From Carettochelys insculpta (lineage: Eukaryota; Chordata; Testudines; Carettochelyidae): 64,000 nucleotides of DNA. This document shows positions 47,961 through 60,919 of this stretch, piece after piece (the stretch's first letter is position 1; each line of letters begins with the position of its first letter). Location: NCBI RefSeq assembly GCF_033958435.1, contig NC_134137.1, positions 226,713,501 through 226,777,500 of the forward strand, given 5' to 3'. The position numbers and the translations under genes are program-made. Under the pieces are notes generated by a model that saw only the letters and a program-made list of their open reading frames with translations, searched no databases and was not told the origin of the DNA.

Positions 47961-49033
47961 AGCCCTCTGGAGTGAAGCAAGGCAGAAAACCGTGCCACAC
48001 AACCATTAAGAGAATAGAAAGCTAGCAGTAGATGTAAAACCACAAAAAAGAACTTGTTTTTCCTATTCAAGTTATTTGTCAAGTATCCATAAAGTGTAAA
48101 GCACTTTGGAACAAGGAAGATAGCCCAATTTTCCTGCTCAGCCTATTTGTATATTCAAGTAGTACCTTTTCTATAGTGTATTGAAGATACGTGATTGCTT
48201 TTTCAGTGTTAAACCATATACATAACATACTGGTAGAGGAGACCTGGAACGCTGTTGTATAAGATCAGGTTTTATGAAGAAGTTCCCAAAGGTTGCTGAA
48301 CTTCTTCTGAGCAGCTGGATATAAGCAGGAGATTCAATTTAACATTTCAGCCAGATAATGGCTTCTTTGAGAGCACATCACCTTCCTGTAGCAACACAGT
48401 GAGAATCAGCGATAGGCAACCTGTGACCCATCACGATTCTATGTATGTCCACATGACATTGTGGATAACCATTGCCCAAGTGCAGGGGCGCCAGATTTCA
48501 CTGTTTCCATACACAGTTTTGTTTTTTCTTCCGACACTGCTTTACACACATCACTTTAGTGAAGGCACGTGAAGAAAAGAGCACACTGACTGCACATGAT
48601 ATTGACCAGGGAGCTTCCTCTGCATACCACTGAAATGCTGCTACAGTTCATTTGGCACAGCCTGCAAATTCAAGCTATACAAAAGCAGTTAGCAAAAATT
48701 ATTCTATCCCATCCCAGGAGAACGATTAGGTTGTGCCACTGAAATTAAGGTCCACTCTTGCAGCCTACTCATTAGCTTAGTTTGGTCATCGCTGGTATAT
48801 TAGAAAGAAGGGTCCACTCTCCCTATTGTGAGAGCTGAACTCCAGGAAATTCAAACCCAGCAATGAAAGTGTAACTAGTTGGACCCATCTGACTTACCTA
48901 AAATCATACATTTCAAAACCATAAGTATATTGCCCTAGAAACAAGCAAAAGAACACAGCATGTAATTTTTGCAGGTTTGTACCACGTTTGTATTTCCAAC
49001 ACTACAATCTATCAAGATGAGGTTGTGGTTTAC

Positions 49034-50265
49034 TGCATTGTGTGAATGGTGTGAAGCAAGGGTGCATGCTGGCCCCAGTGTTATTCAACCTCTTTTTCAC
49101 ATGCGTCCTCAGGCACGCAGTTAGTGACCTGGACCATGGAGTCTACATAAAATACAGACTTGATGAGTCACTTTTCGACCTTTGTCGTCTGAATGCTAAA
49201 ACCAAGACAACTGAGAGGCTCATCCTTGAAGCGCTTTTTGCTGACGACTGTGCACTTATGGCACACAAGGAATCTGATCTCCAGCTCATAGTCAACAAAT
49301 TTGCTGATGCCACTCGCCTCTTTGGTTTGACCATCAGCCTAGGAAAGACCGAGGTACTGTTTCAACCTGCTCCAGAATCGGCTGTTCTCCCCACTTCAAT
49401 CTTTATTGAACGAACAGAGTTAAAAACAGTAGAGGAGTTCAAGTACCTTGGCAGCGTGATAGCCAATGACAGCTCCCTTGACAAAGAAATCAATGCCAGA
49501 ATCTGCCAGGCCAGCCAGGCACTAGGATGTATGAGAGGTCGAGTGTTGAATCAGCACAATATCCGACAGTCTACTAAACCGAAAGTGTACAAGGCTGTAG
49601 TCCTGACCAGTCTCCTGTATGGCTGTGAAACCTGGACCTTGTACAGAAAACATATAAAACTGCTGGAGCGCTTCCACACACGCAGCCTGAGGTCAATACT
49701 GCACATTCAATGACAGGACAGAGTTACGAACCTGGAAGTCCTAGACAGAGCAGGAACCACGAGCATCGAAGCTATGATTCTGAAAGCCCAGCTTCGCTGG
49801 ACAGGGCATGTCATACAAATGGAGGGGTCAAGAATCCCTAAGCAACTCCTCTACAGTGAATTCTCCCAGGGCAGAAGAAATCAGGGTAGGCCTTGCAAGA
49901 GATATAAAGACCGCATGAAGTCCAACATTGCTCATGCTGGTTTAAAACCAGATCAGCTAGAGCAGCATGCAAAAGACTGAACAGGCTGGTGTGCTCTTGT
50001 ACGACATATGACAACTTTGAAGAGCAGTGACGCGTACACCTCATTGATGTTCGTGAGAGGAAGAAAGCAACAGCAGCAGCCGCACCAACAGAGCCAGGAC
50101 AATTCCCTTGCCCCCACTGTGAATGCCCATGCCGTTCAAAGCTTGGACTCCCCAACCACATGCAAATCCACAACCAACGAGCCTGTGCAAGCTCAAGACA
50201 TCGTCGGACACGACGGACTACCTACATTGACAATCTATCAAGATGAGGTCGTGCTTTAAGAACAA
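49034..50265 (+). mobile_element. 5'-truncated non-LTR retrotransposon (LINE)
   Basis: It comprises the RT second half, the C-terminal domain and a C2H2-type finger, ending just after 'tattgacaatctatcaagat'-like tail sequence. A 28-bp near-identical direct repeat brackets it (49004-49031 and 50230-50257). The clade was not assigned with confidence. Confidence 0.8.
49042..50220 (+). pseudogene. LINE reverse transcriptase (broken)
   Basis: The first 223 residues start at NGVKQGCMLAPVLFNLFF and carry the catalytic FADD (66-69, in EALFADDCALMAH), then LGLTIS-like GLTISLGKTEVLFQP, KYLGSVI and LLYGCETWTLYRKHIKLLER. A TGA at 49711-49713 stands where relatives have Trp, and the same frame then continues (DRVTNLEVLDRAGTTSIEAM; LRWTGHVIQMEG; RRNQGRPCKRYKD) to 49980. 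In another frame a C2H2 finger follows (CPHCECPCRSKLGLPNHMQIH, about 50105-50170). The enzyme would copy its own RNA at a nick. The stop, the frameshift and the missing 5' half make it dead. Confidence 0.85.
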
Positions 50266-50308
50266 GCAAAAACATTGAGAAGTGTAGCTTCCCTTCTCAA
50301 AGCATCTA

Positions 50309-50624
50309 CAGTAAAGTTTCATATCTGGCAGCCCTGGGACCAGGAGGTTGACAGATATTTAAGTATTCTGGATAATAGAGAGGTATACCCAGCAATGCAT
50401 AACATTAAAGGAAAACAAGAGTAGCTATTAAACAAATATGTATGCAAACTACTTTATTTACCAACAACAATAGTATTGTAGAGTGTAAACCTATACTGCA
50501 TTTGCTGTATTTACTTTCACAGTACTGTACTCATGGAAAACTTAACTAACATTTACTCATGATTAAAATGCCAGTTATCTGAGAGTTCCAGGTGACAGAA
50601 TGCTGGTTAAGAGAGAATTTACTG
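50309..50624. mobile_element. mariner/Tigger-like MITE
   Basis: The ends are cagtaaagtttcatatctgg and, complementary, cagtaaattctctcttaacc. TA flanks at 50307-50308 and 50625-50626. It is AT-rich inside with no transposase. Confidence 0.85.
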
Positions 50625-51391
50625 TAGTAGCCACAACTAGAGGAGTTTGGGAGTTGAAAAACTGTGGCTGTTTTTATCTGTATGAAGGAATGGTGACATC
50701 CAGTGGCCACATGAGCATGCTTTCACTTGCAATTCACAGATGATAAAGCAGAGTTTGGAACTGAGTTCTAGAACTAAGAAATATGATGCGAGCGTATGCA
50801 CAGGTGCACACAACACTACTAGTTTTACAGTGTGCTTACGACAAACTCTCTTCCATTCCTGAAATTATTTTGGGATGAACAAGAAATACTCATGGAAATA
50901 CTCGCCCATATTAGTAACACTGCAGATACTATACAAATTCCTCCTCAGAGCTCTCCTCACAGTTACCTCTCCCCCACTTATTTTAGTCCTAGACACCTGG
51001 TATAGAAACTGCCTACTGGTAAATCTGAGATGATTCTGTAATAGGTTTATGTTCATTAAGAGTGAAGTCAAGTCATCTAAATTAGCTTATGATCTAAGCC
51101 AAGTTTGATGAGGCCTGGTCACTACTGTATGTCAAAAGTTCTTGTAGCTCATAACTTTGAGCAAGCCAGGATTACTGAGTGGTACACTGAATACTGTATT
51201 CTTGCATTGACAGAAAAAACCAAAACAGAGAACAAAGAACCCTCATTCATGAAAACAGACCAGGAATTCCTACCTTCGCTAAATTTACCTTAGTCCTGAA
51301 AAATTCTTTCATCCCGCAACTATTTGGGAGGAATTAAAGAATCCCTGGGAGGATCAATCTTATCTGATTTTCTTTACCAAAACCCTAGGCC

Positions 51392-51610
51392 AGGGGTCAG
51401 CAACCTGCGGCTCTTTAAGGAGTCATTTGTGGCTCTGGATGCTGTTGCCACTGACTCCTCTTGCAGCTCCCTGCCCTGCCACCAATGAAACAGGAGAACT
51501 AAATTTAATTGGTTCAGTGTCTGGCAGGGCAGCAGGAGGGATCCAGCCGTTAAGCCAATTAAATTTAGTTCCACTATTTCAGTGGTGGCAGGATGCCACA
51601 GCGAGCCCCT
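51392..51610. mobile_element. hAT-like element, 5' end
   Basis: It starts caggggtcagcaacctgcgg, a common hAT terminus. An internal duplicated phrase occurs: 'aactaaatttaattggttc' and its inverse 'aagccaattaaatttagtt'. The other end is not seen; GC-rich sequence up to 52240 may belong to it. Confidence 0.5.
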
Positions 51611-52239
51611 CACTCGCCCCACTACTCATCTCTCCAAGCTGCACTGCTGCTGCGCACAGAGCTGCTATGGCCTCCGCTCCCCGGCGGCTCCATGCTGGGC
51701 AGTTCTACCTCTCCTCAGCTTTCGTGTAGAGCTGGATTCAGAGAGGGGCTGCAGGGGCTCCAGGATGTACGTGGTATAGCCCCTGTGGGCTGGTACAGAC
51801 CTTCTGTACGTGGGGGGGAGGTAGCTCGGAACACTGTCATTCCCTCCCCCTCACTGCAGCTGTGTCCCTGAGGATGGAAGCCCTGCTACCCAAGCACCCA
51901 CACTCTTCTGGTGGGCATGGCTCAGCTCGCTCTGAACACCTCTACGCCAGCCTTCCTTCTGCTGGGTGCATGTGGCTACGCGGCATGGGCTCCCCAGCCA
52001 GTGCCACGGATGGGTTAGTCCAGGGGGCAGCCTTGGAGCTGAGAAGGTTTAAGCCTGGGGGTGAAGGGGTGGGTTTGCAGGATTGAGGGGGGTAAAGCTT
52101 AGAGATGGGAGGTGAATTTGGGGGCTGAGGGCTATGAGAGGTAAAGCCTGGAGATAGGGGGGCAGGTTTGGGGGCTGAGGGGAGTAGAGCATGGGAATGT
52201 GGGGGGCTAGGAGGGCTGATGAGAACATTGCAAGTGTCT

Positions 52240-53860
52240 AAGGCTATGGCTACACAACATCATAGAGTCAATTTTAAGGCAGTTTACTTGATCTGATAAT
52301 GTCACGTCTTTACTGTGAATGTGACTGGTTCTATTTTAGAGAGCACTGAGGTTGTTATTATTATACCAACCATGCAAGTGGGTGTCGCGTCAAGCTCAAA
52401 TTTAAAAGTTCAGAATTGTGCTAGTGTGGAAACGGCATTTATTTACAAGTGACCTTACTGGCCCCCCCAGAGGTGTCTCATATGTATTCCATAATGCCCC
52501 ATGGTTGTCCACTTCCATCTCTGCTGCCCTCCAGGTGTGCAGGAAGTACCTAAAATGAAGCCCACCAATTTGAATTTGGCACCAGGAAGCCTGAGAAATT
52601 GAAGTGGGGACCTGGACCCATTATGTGGTGGCTTCTTCCCTGTACAGAGCAGCCAAGATTGGTTTTTTTGTGGTGACGCCAATCCCTACCCCACAGAGGC
52701 ATCTAGGCTGTGAGGGTCACAGCCTGTATGAGAGGCCAAGAAACTTCTTTTCTGCATTTCACATTTGTACAGGGGAAGGGGCAGCCTCCCTCCCCCTCCA
52801 CGAACCATAGCGCCATGCAGTCAGGATCTGTCACGCACCCAACCAAATCACATGGCTAGCCTCCGACCCAATAAAAGCATATGCCTGCAGTGCAGTGGAG
52901 ACCATGCTTCTGGACAGCACCATGTCCTGGCTTGCACACGATGAAGGCTCCAAAGGCCGGGAAGATATCTGTGGGCTCGCTGTCACTGGTGGAAGTCTCA
53001 CCCACTTCAGCTAAGATTTCAAGGGCCTGGCTGTCTCCCCACTTGTGGCAAAGATTTTGGGGCCTGGCTGTTGCCAGGGAGACAGGATGGCCCCACACAA
53101 GCTGGGGAGCTTGGTCTTTGCTATGTTTTCAGTGGGACAGCATGCGCCCAGGGGCTGGCAGAAAGCCCCTGAAGGGACCTGTCAGCTGGCCCTTCCACTA
53201 CATCCTCCTTTCATCATACGTGGCAGGGGGATGGGGGCCAGATATCACATGATGTAATCTGTTCCCATAATAGTTTCAGAGATGACGTTTATGGCAATCT
53301 GAGGTTTCAAGTGGGGGAAAAGTTGATGAGGGACCAGCTGAGATAGCACAGTCACCTGGGTGATCCCAGGTTACAGAATCATTCCAGCACGTGGGTATGA
53401 CAGTCCCATGCCCAGCATGCCTAGCTGGCTGATCAGGCAAGTTGCACCTAAAGGGAATAATGTGAAGGCATTCTTTCAATAGAGAAAAAGCAGCTGAGCA
53501 ACCTGCTTACATGGATCAGTCACCTTCTGAAGCCAGCCTGTTTGGTGCTCTTTCCCCTGCGATTCCCTACTTTTACTAATTTCCTTCTGGAAAAAATGGC
53601 CCTTTGCTTTCCATGGAAGGAGAAGCAGGGCAATACAATTTGGGAAAATGACATCACATACCCACAACCACTTGCGGGGCACTTTTCCCTGCATTCTGCA
53701 CCAGCAAAAAAAACCCAGAATGCTACAGGGCCCAGGGAACTGTAAGATAGGTTCCCGCAATGCACTGCTGTCAGAGTCAATGTTTGGCAATTTAGTGTGG
53801 CAGCACTAACTCAGCTCTTTTGGGGGGTGAGGATACTCTAATTCAAATTTATAAAACCCA
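52240..53860. other. unassigned probable DNA-transposon segment
   Basis: It begins 'aaggctatggctacacaaca', which recalls the ends of several turtle MITEs, followed by 1.6 kb of higher-GC sequence with medium open frames on both strands (such as 52881-53252 plus and 53476-53790 minus). None of them shows a motif I recognise. No clear matching right terminus was found. Confidence 0.35.
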
Positions 53861-54164
53861 GTATTACAAACTTGCATTCATCTCCTGCTATATACATAGG
53901 CTAAGACACATTGTTTTTGAAAACTCACAGTTGCTGCTCATGCTATACTTGTTCAGTGGCTACTGACATCTCAAGTCTGCAGGACTGACCATCCGCAACC
54001 ATGCACCAGTGCTGCTGAATTTTTAAAAAGAAGTTACAAAAACTGAGTAAAGGATATGCACATTTGGGCCCCTCGGAATAGTACCTTTTTCTCCAAGACT
54101 TGGAATCCAGAAAGAATTTTCATTGCCTACTACTTAGTGTCTCCATCCTTCCAACACTGTGGGC

Positions 54165-54660
54165 TCATCTACACCACTCCCCTCAGGTGAAGAGGGCATA
54201 TAAATGAGCCCGAATGGAGAATAGCAATGAGGTGCTGTACTGCATATGCATGTAGCATAATTCCCGCTGCGTGAACTATGAAGTTGCTAACTTCAAAGCG
54301 GAGGTAAGCAATGTAGTCACGGGCACTTCAAAGTACCCATGCAACTTCAAAGTTCCCTTACTCCCAAAACGTGGAGCAAGACACCAAGGCTGTGGCTGCT
54401 CTAGCCCCGGCCTTCCACTTGGTTTTGGGTAGAAGGGGCTTTTGAAGTCGAGGGGGTCCTTTGGAAAGGCTCCCGTCTACATGGGTGGTGTGCGTATTGA
54501 AAGCGGCACTTTCAAAATGTGCACAGCCACCAACATGCTAATGAGGCACTGCATATTCATGGTAGTGCCTCATTAGCATCTGCTGAAGTGGCTCATTAGC
54601 ATGCCCCTTCCGAAAGGTGGGGGCTAGTGCAGCCACAACCCAAAAACAACTACACATTAA
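54165..54660. mobile_element. MITE with internal hairpin
   Basis: Its left side is 'tgggctcatctacaccactc' and its right side complements to 'gggttgtggctgcactagcc'. Inside are several 'cttcaaag' motifs and a perfect 16-bp inverted repeat (54535-54550 and 54564-54579). It resembles turtle MITEs with 'cttcgaag' motifs. The superfamily is uncertain. Confidence 0.5.
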
Positions 54661-56279
54661 TCCAATCTGCTTCTGCAGTGTACAGTACTATGCTGACAGT
54701 TACTTGACAGTTAGACTACAGTGACGTAAGAGAGTAAATTTCTATTCCTGAGCTGGATGCACTTTTGGCTGCGCACCTTCCAGGCAAAGCTAACATGGCC
54801 AAAATCACGAAAAGCATGCAACCAAACAGTCAGCATTTCACCTGCTGTTCATGCACTATCCAGGTTTCCATTTTAATGCTTTTTGGTTACTGTGGCCACC
54901 AAACTCATAAAAAGATTAAATATTTCATAATCAGAAGCATAATTAATTATCAAACAAGATTTTCAGTAGTGCACACTTCATCCCAGAGTCTCGTCTCCCT
55001 ATTTAGAACATGGAAATTAAATATGTGGCTTGATCAGACTAAGTGCTCTAACACACCCACAAAATACTACAATGAAGCTAGCCTAGAATGCAAATAATAA
55101 AATTTGGCTTTGCAACCTACATTATATCTTTTCACATAGCTGAATAGTTTTAATAAAGGCACCTCTGGATTAAGTGGCTTGCCTTGTGCAGAAAAATACT
55201 TTAAAAGAAGAGCATTCTGAAACAGACATCACAAAAACATTTAGCTCGCCCAGATTTATTCTCACTCGAAATAGAGTCCAAAAAGTATCTTTCAGTCAAG
55301 TCCTGTCAAAAGGATAGCCCATGCTTCAGTCAAACACAAATCACAGATGACAGGCTAAATTCAGAAGGCAATATTCAGTTTTGTGGAATTACAGAAAAAC
55401 AGAAATCGGTATACTAGGAAAAACACATCTTCTTGTTATACTTTGAGATACCAGAACAAAGTTGACAGACAAATAGGTTTCTTGTGCAGGCCTTACTCAA
55501 CAGAAGCCCAGAAAAAAAAAACCAACCTGATCACTACGCCCCAGAGGATGGCATAACAAGATCCCCTGCACCAGCGCAAAATCCTGTTTGGTTTTCTTCT
55601 GAAGACTTTTTAAAATCCTACAGATGACAGATAAGATTGCTGAAGACCGATGTGGAAAACATTACACTTCCAAATCCATCTTCCCTGTAGGGAAAAATTC
55701 CCTACTATTTAGCCCTTTTCTTTACATTATTGCATGTTACTGGCTTTGCACCACCTTAAAAATAACTATCCTTCCCTGGAATTTGTATCTTTGAAATAGG
55801 TGAATGCATGCCATTCTGTCCCTTTTGGTAGTCATCTGGCCTACTACTGCGCACACACGTCATTTTTATAAAAAAAAAAAAATTCCTCATAACTCAAACC
55901 AAACAATGGTGATGAAGTTTATATGAGATGCATCAAATAGTTCAATTTCCTAGGAACAGGACATCTCAAATCTACTAAAACCCTTCATTTTCTTGATGAA
56001 GCATGAGACAGACCTCTTGCAAAAACTAAAACACAGATCTCCATTTTCTTGGCTTTCTCAAGACACTGAAATCAATGATTCCCTAGAACGAAAGTTATTT
56101 AAGTGTATTCAAGGACCACTTGACAAAACCCTTCATCCTCTTGGTGGGAGCTACATTCTCTTTCCCTCTGTACTCCCGCTGGCAACTGTTGCCCTCTTTT
56201 TTTCCACTAGTTCTCTTACTCATTCCACAAGTCTCCAGGAGAAATAAAAATTAAACAAAGGAAAATTTAAGCTAGAATG

Positions 56280-59055
56280 TTTGGGTGGAAGATGGCAGGA
56301 AGCATCTTATTTATGAGATTTATTATGGGGGTGCAGGGTCTCCCATACATCAGCCCTCATAGGAATATGGTCTCTGAGGAAGTCTAGCCCCCTTGTTGCA
56401 TGAGCCTTTCCTTGTTTTGTTCAATCTGCCTTTCAAAGACCTAGAAGGCAACTCAGCTGTTAGAACTGATTGGATCCTGGGCACCAGGGGAATCTCTGGA
56501 CCTGGACCTCAAGCTGGATAACGGGAGCACTCTGGGGTAAGGAGCTGAAACTTTATTTCTCTGTCCATCTGTAGTAAGTCTTGAACCTTCTGTAGATCTT
56601 GCACTTTAAAGACACAGGTATATCCTGAGGCAGTGATCTAACAATCAGCAGATTAACTGAGGCAGGAAGAGATGCAGACTGGAAATGCAGCTGGTTAGCA
56701 TGGTAAAAGGCAGGAACAGGACCAAGGGCTGACTGGAGCAGCCTGCTGAAACTCCTGCGAAATGGAATGCTCCCAGCCACAAAGTGATGCGGAACAGACT
56801 GAAAAGAATGTTTCCTTTTATAGGCTATATGCCTCCCTCGGCAAACATTGGGGTGAGTCCTCGACTCTGGACTCAGGAAATCCTGGTTGAGTGGTGCTAG
56901 ATCTATTACAAGACCTTCAGGTAATTGCTTTTGATGAGTCATCCCTGAGCCAGAGAATAAATTATGCGGCTTACTAGGGGTCAGGAATGACAGCACGCTT
57001 TAGTAGGCTCCGCAGTATTACACTGCTTCCATTTCAAAAGGCATTTATCAAGTGTCTTCAAACCCAGTTTGTCAGGATGTGACTGACAGAATTTCCCATG
57101 GTAGCTGGCATGCATATAGGCTACCTTTTACTTCCCACCAGTGAACATGGTGCCCAGTGATTCACGATATGCCCAAGGCACCCAGTGTTGGCACGGAGCT
57201 GGGAGCCATTGGGCAGCTACAGAGTCCTGTTCCAGGCCTTGAGGGTCCAACACCACAGACCATGAAATGAGGCAGGAGAGCAGGAAGGCCAAGGAGGAGC
57301 CACTCCTGGAGGAGCCGCTAGAGGAGAGGGGCACAACATCTGGCTTGTTCCACACGGTCTCACACGACTGAGGCGGCGAGTGAAAGCAGTGAGGACAGCA
57401 AGAATGGTGACAGGACAAAAGGTGCTGAGAAATGGACTGGTACCAAGGAAAATAACATTGAGCAGAATGGTGCCACAGCAACATAGGAAAAGAAGCTGAA
57501 TGGCACTGGGAACGAGATAGATGCCGAGGAGGTATCACAGTGTGAAGAACAGCACCAGCATCAGGAGCAGGACCAGTGTCAAGAGTGAAACTGTTGTCAA
57601 AATCTCCACAGTGAGACTAGGGCGGAAACAGGGACCGGCATCAAGCACAGGAATGGTGCCAGGACCTGCACGGGTGCAGAGACAGAGACCTGCATTCAGA
57701 ATGACATATGCACAGGGAGCAGAAATGCTAAGGAGTTGAAGCCTTTGGCACCGCTGAAGACCAGTGTTGAGAGTCCAACCCACGAGGGTCCTGACAAGAA
57801 GAGTCAGGCTGGTGCTGGGACCAGGATTGAGTTGCCAAATAAGAATGTGTTCAAGGCACAGCCTGCACTGGACACATTGCAGAACCTGAAGATGAGTGTC
57901 AAGGAGATGGCACTGGGACTGGCAAGGCACAGTGTCAAGCATCAGAATGTGCCCAAGATCAGGAATCTGAAGAGCATGCAGCAGAGACCCTGGATGAAGA
58001 ACAGGCCAGCACCGAACAGGATGGAGGAGGTGGCCGGCAAAGAGACTCAAAACGGCATTGCCTTGGATGGCCCTAAGGAGGGCTCAAAGGATTGGCAATG
58101 GCACCTGGATAGGTACAGGAAGAATTGCAGGCTTACCCCTGGACACTCGCTGAGGAGTAGGGGAGCTCATCATTTCGACAAGACCCTGAGCCACCTGATA
58201 CATATCGGGCATTGATGAAGGCCCAACCAGCACCAGATCACCTCTCGGTGAGTCTAAGAGGATAGGGCTCAGTGTGCGAGACGCAGGGTTATCAGGATCT
58301 CAGGCCCCAGGAATGCCCAACACCTTCTGTGCTGAGGATGCCGCTGTCGATGGAGTCAGTGCCAAGAACTTGGGTATCTTGGAGGTACATACCAGAGAAT
58401 GGGAATGGTGCTGCACTAGCAGTTGCAGGCGAACAAAATTTCTTCTGCCCGCTGAGCCCAGAGCTGAGGACGGCATGCTGCACGCCGAAGACAGAGGTAC
58501 AGAGCCTTGCATGGCAATTTAAGTGCCGACTCCATGAGGAGTTGCCAAAGCCGCAAACCACACTCCTTACAAGTCCGGGGCTTGAAACCCATCCAGACAT
58601 GGCACTTGTGCTTGATGAACTTCACCCAAACAACGAAGACAGGAGTCATGAAGATCACTCGCTGGCATAGACTTTAAGCAGGTGAAGCTCTGCTTAAAGC
58701 CCTGGGATTTTTTCATTCCCTTAACCCATGGAGAAGAGGAGAGACCTCCCCTGCCCTACATACATCAAAGACTAAACCAAACACAATAGTTATGAAAAAA
58801 CACAACTATTTACAACTAGTTGCAGAGAAAGAGCTGTGGCATAGCAACAGGTACTTCAACAACAGAACAGCCACAACAGGCAGTAAGAAGAGAACTAAGG
58901 GGTGTTGGATGGCTAAGTCATATGTAGACTTTGCATAGATGCAATTCAATGGGACTCCCAGCCAACCTTGCTGGTAGTTGCGAGGGAAAACTTTCCGACA
59001 GCCATGAACACTTAACTTGAATAGATATGAGCAAACACTCAAAAGAACAGGGGAG
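56280..59055 (-). mobile_element. DIRS relic, gag and 5' end only
   Basis: On the minus strand a 5' leader (58.68-59.01 kb) resembles that at 40.7-40.87 kb; both have 'gccaacct' followed by 'gggaaaa'. Gag frames follow, with SDLHDSCLRCLGEVHQAQ at about 58.6 kb and a long Leu/Ser/Gln-rich frame at 57535-58050 that looks like repeat-region gag read out of phase. A C-terminal piece continues to about 56.29 kb. RT, RNase H and recombinase are absent. Plus-strand open frames here (57736-58215, 58272-58670) are shadows. Confidence 0.55.
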
Positions 59056-60039
59056 CTACTTTCCTGGTCTTTATGGCAGGCAAGATGGCGGGACTCTAGC
59101 CCTGCTGGCCTCTCTTCTGGTGCTGCAGCTGCCCCCAGTGGCCACGTTGAGTATCACATCCTTCCTGTCTGTGTCCCTCCCTTTCCATGTTCTAGAAAAT
59201 GATCCCTTCCCAGCACTTCATATTTTCCAGGCACAACCAAATCCTGGCCTTGGTTGAAGTTAGGGTAAGAGGAAACTGCATACAATGGTTTTGTGGTTGT
59301 AGTTCTTATGGTTTAAGAGGAGTTCTTGAACAAACAGAGAAGACAGGCACACACTAAAATATATCAACTAGATTTAGAATCTATCACTCAAAGTATACAA
59401 TACAGAAAGCCACAGAAAGAGAAATCTAGAATTGCCAGTTGCCACTGAGTGTTCTCTTCTTATCTTATATTACATAACACACGCCCCTTATTTTGCAACA
59501 TTATGGCCACAGATCATAATGATGATGCCACAAGTCTAATCCTTATTTTCTTTCAGCATAGGTCAGCTTTTCCAAGGGAACATCATGCTATACTTGTTTT
59601 CTCAAAAAAAGTGTCAGTGAATTCACTGGAGTTACTCCAAAATTAAGTATACTCTAAGCACTGTCAGTCTCAGCTTTTTTGGTGACTTGACTTAAATTTT
59701 TTTTTGTGTGTGTGTGATTTAAATTGTGATTTAAATCACCCTGATACAAATCAGTATACCCTGACCTGGACTGTCCACGAGAGGGCTGGAGATTGCTGAA
59801 CACACATTTGAGAGGAAAATCCAGGACTAGGAACGTGTTATCACCCTGAAAGTGGAAGGTGGTAGAAGCCAGTGTGACTGTTGAATGGCTTGCAGGTTGC
59901 AGCTATACAATGACAGTCACCTGTTTCCTGTCAGCTGGAAAGCTATTTGTGAGCACCTCAGATGAAAGCCTCAGCCTAAAGCACTGTGACTCAAGGCCCG
60001 TCTTCCAAGTCTGAACTTCATCGTGGAACTTCAATATCT

Positions 60040-60316
60040 GTTAGTCTGTATCTGCAAAAACAACAGGAAGTCCTGTGGAACCTTATAGACTAACAGATAT
60101 TTTGGAGCATAAGCTTTCATGGGCAAAGACCCGCTTCATCAGGTGCATGAGCCTTCCTCTTAACTGGCATGACCTCCTTTTCATGAGCTTGTATACTTTG
60201 ACCCTGCCCTGGAATACCCACTCATGCATCTGATGAAGCGGGTCTTTGCCCACGAAAGCTTATGCTCCAAAATATCTGTTAGTCTATAAGGTGCCACAGG
60301 ACTTCTTGTTGTCCGA
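60040..60316 (+). repeat. palindromic SINE unit
   Basis: The left arm (60040-60146), plus strand, runs from 'gttagtctgtatctgc' through 'gtcctgtggaacc' to 'gacccgcttcatcagg'. The right arm (60227-60316) is its inverse. The spacer is about 80 bp. The 5' head is truncated on the left. No clear target duplication is seen. Confidence 0.75.
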
Positions 60317-60522
60317 AGTAATGGGATTCCTGAATGTTCCCCAGATACTTTCCTATCCCACCTTCCTTTGAAGCATCCATTTCATAGCCAGAAGTTTAAG
60401 AAAAAAAGAGGCTGTTTATACAGAAAAACATGTTAACCTATAAGTGGCCTCAAAGACTATCAGGAAAGAGTAATGAAAAAGAAGAAATCTAACTTTCATC
60501 AGTAAGTAATATGTAAAGGCAC

Positions 60523-60552
<30 letters not shown>
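60523..60552 (+). repeat. microsatellite (AAT)10
   Basis: Ten uninterrupted AAT units. Confidence 0.95.
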
Positions 60553-60553
<1 letters not shown>

Positions 60554-60919
60554 GCATTCCACTTACACACTTCTTTCTACACATAAATCTCAAAATTATT
60601 TATAAACGAGAAGACAACTTCATTTTTTCAGATGGGGAAACTGGTGCAAAGCACAATTTTATTCTCTAGTGCACATTTCAGACAAACTATAGAGTTCTAT
60701 GCAGTTAAGCTAAGCAAAGCATGGTATCTTAAAAGGAGAAAAACTGAAAAGTATGAACAAAGAAAAAAAGATTTTCAGACAAGATTTGAAATGATCTGGT
60801 GCCACTGAGGTGAAGACACATACAACAGTTGAAGCATGTGTCAAAACTTCAGAAGAAAAGATTTTTCATACCAAACGATAACCAGATTTTGTGAAAGTGT
60901 GAAAAAACACAGATATTCT

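Noticed and set aside
57736..58670. Plus-strand open frames of 159 and 132 residues
   Set aside because: The minus strand here carries DIRS gag motifs (CLRCLGE), so the plus frames are shadows.
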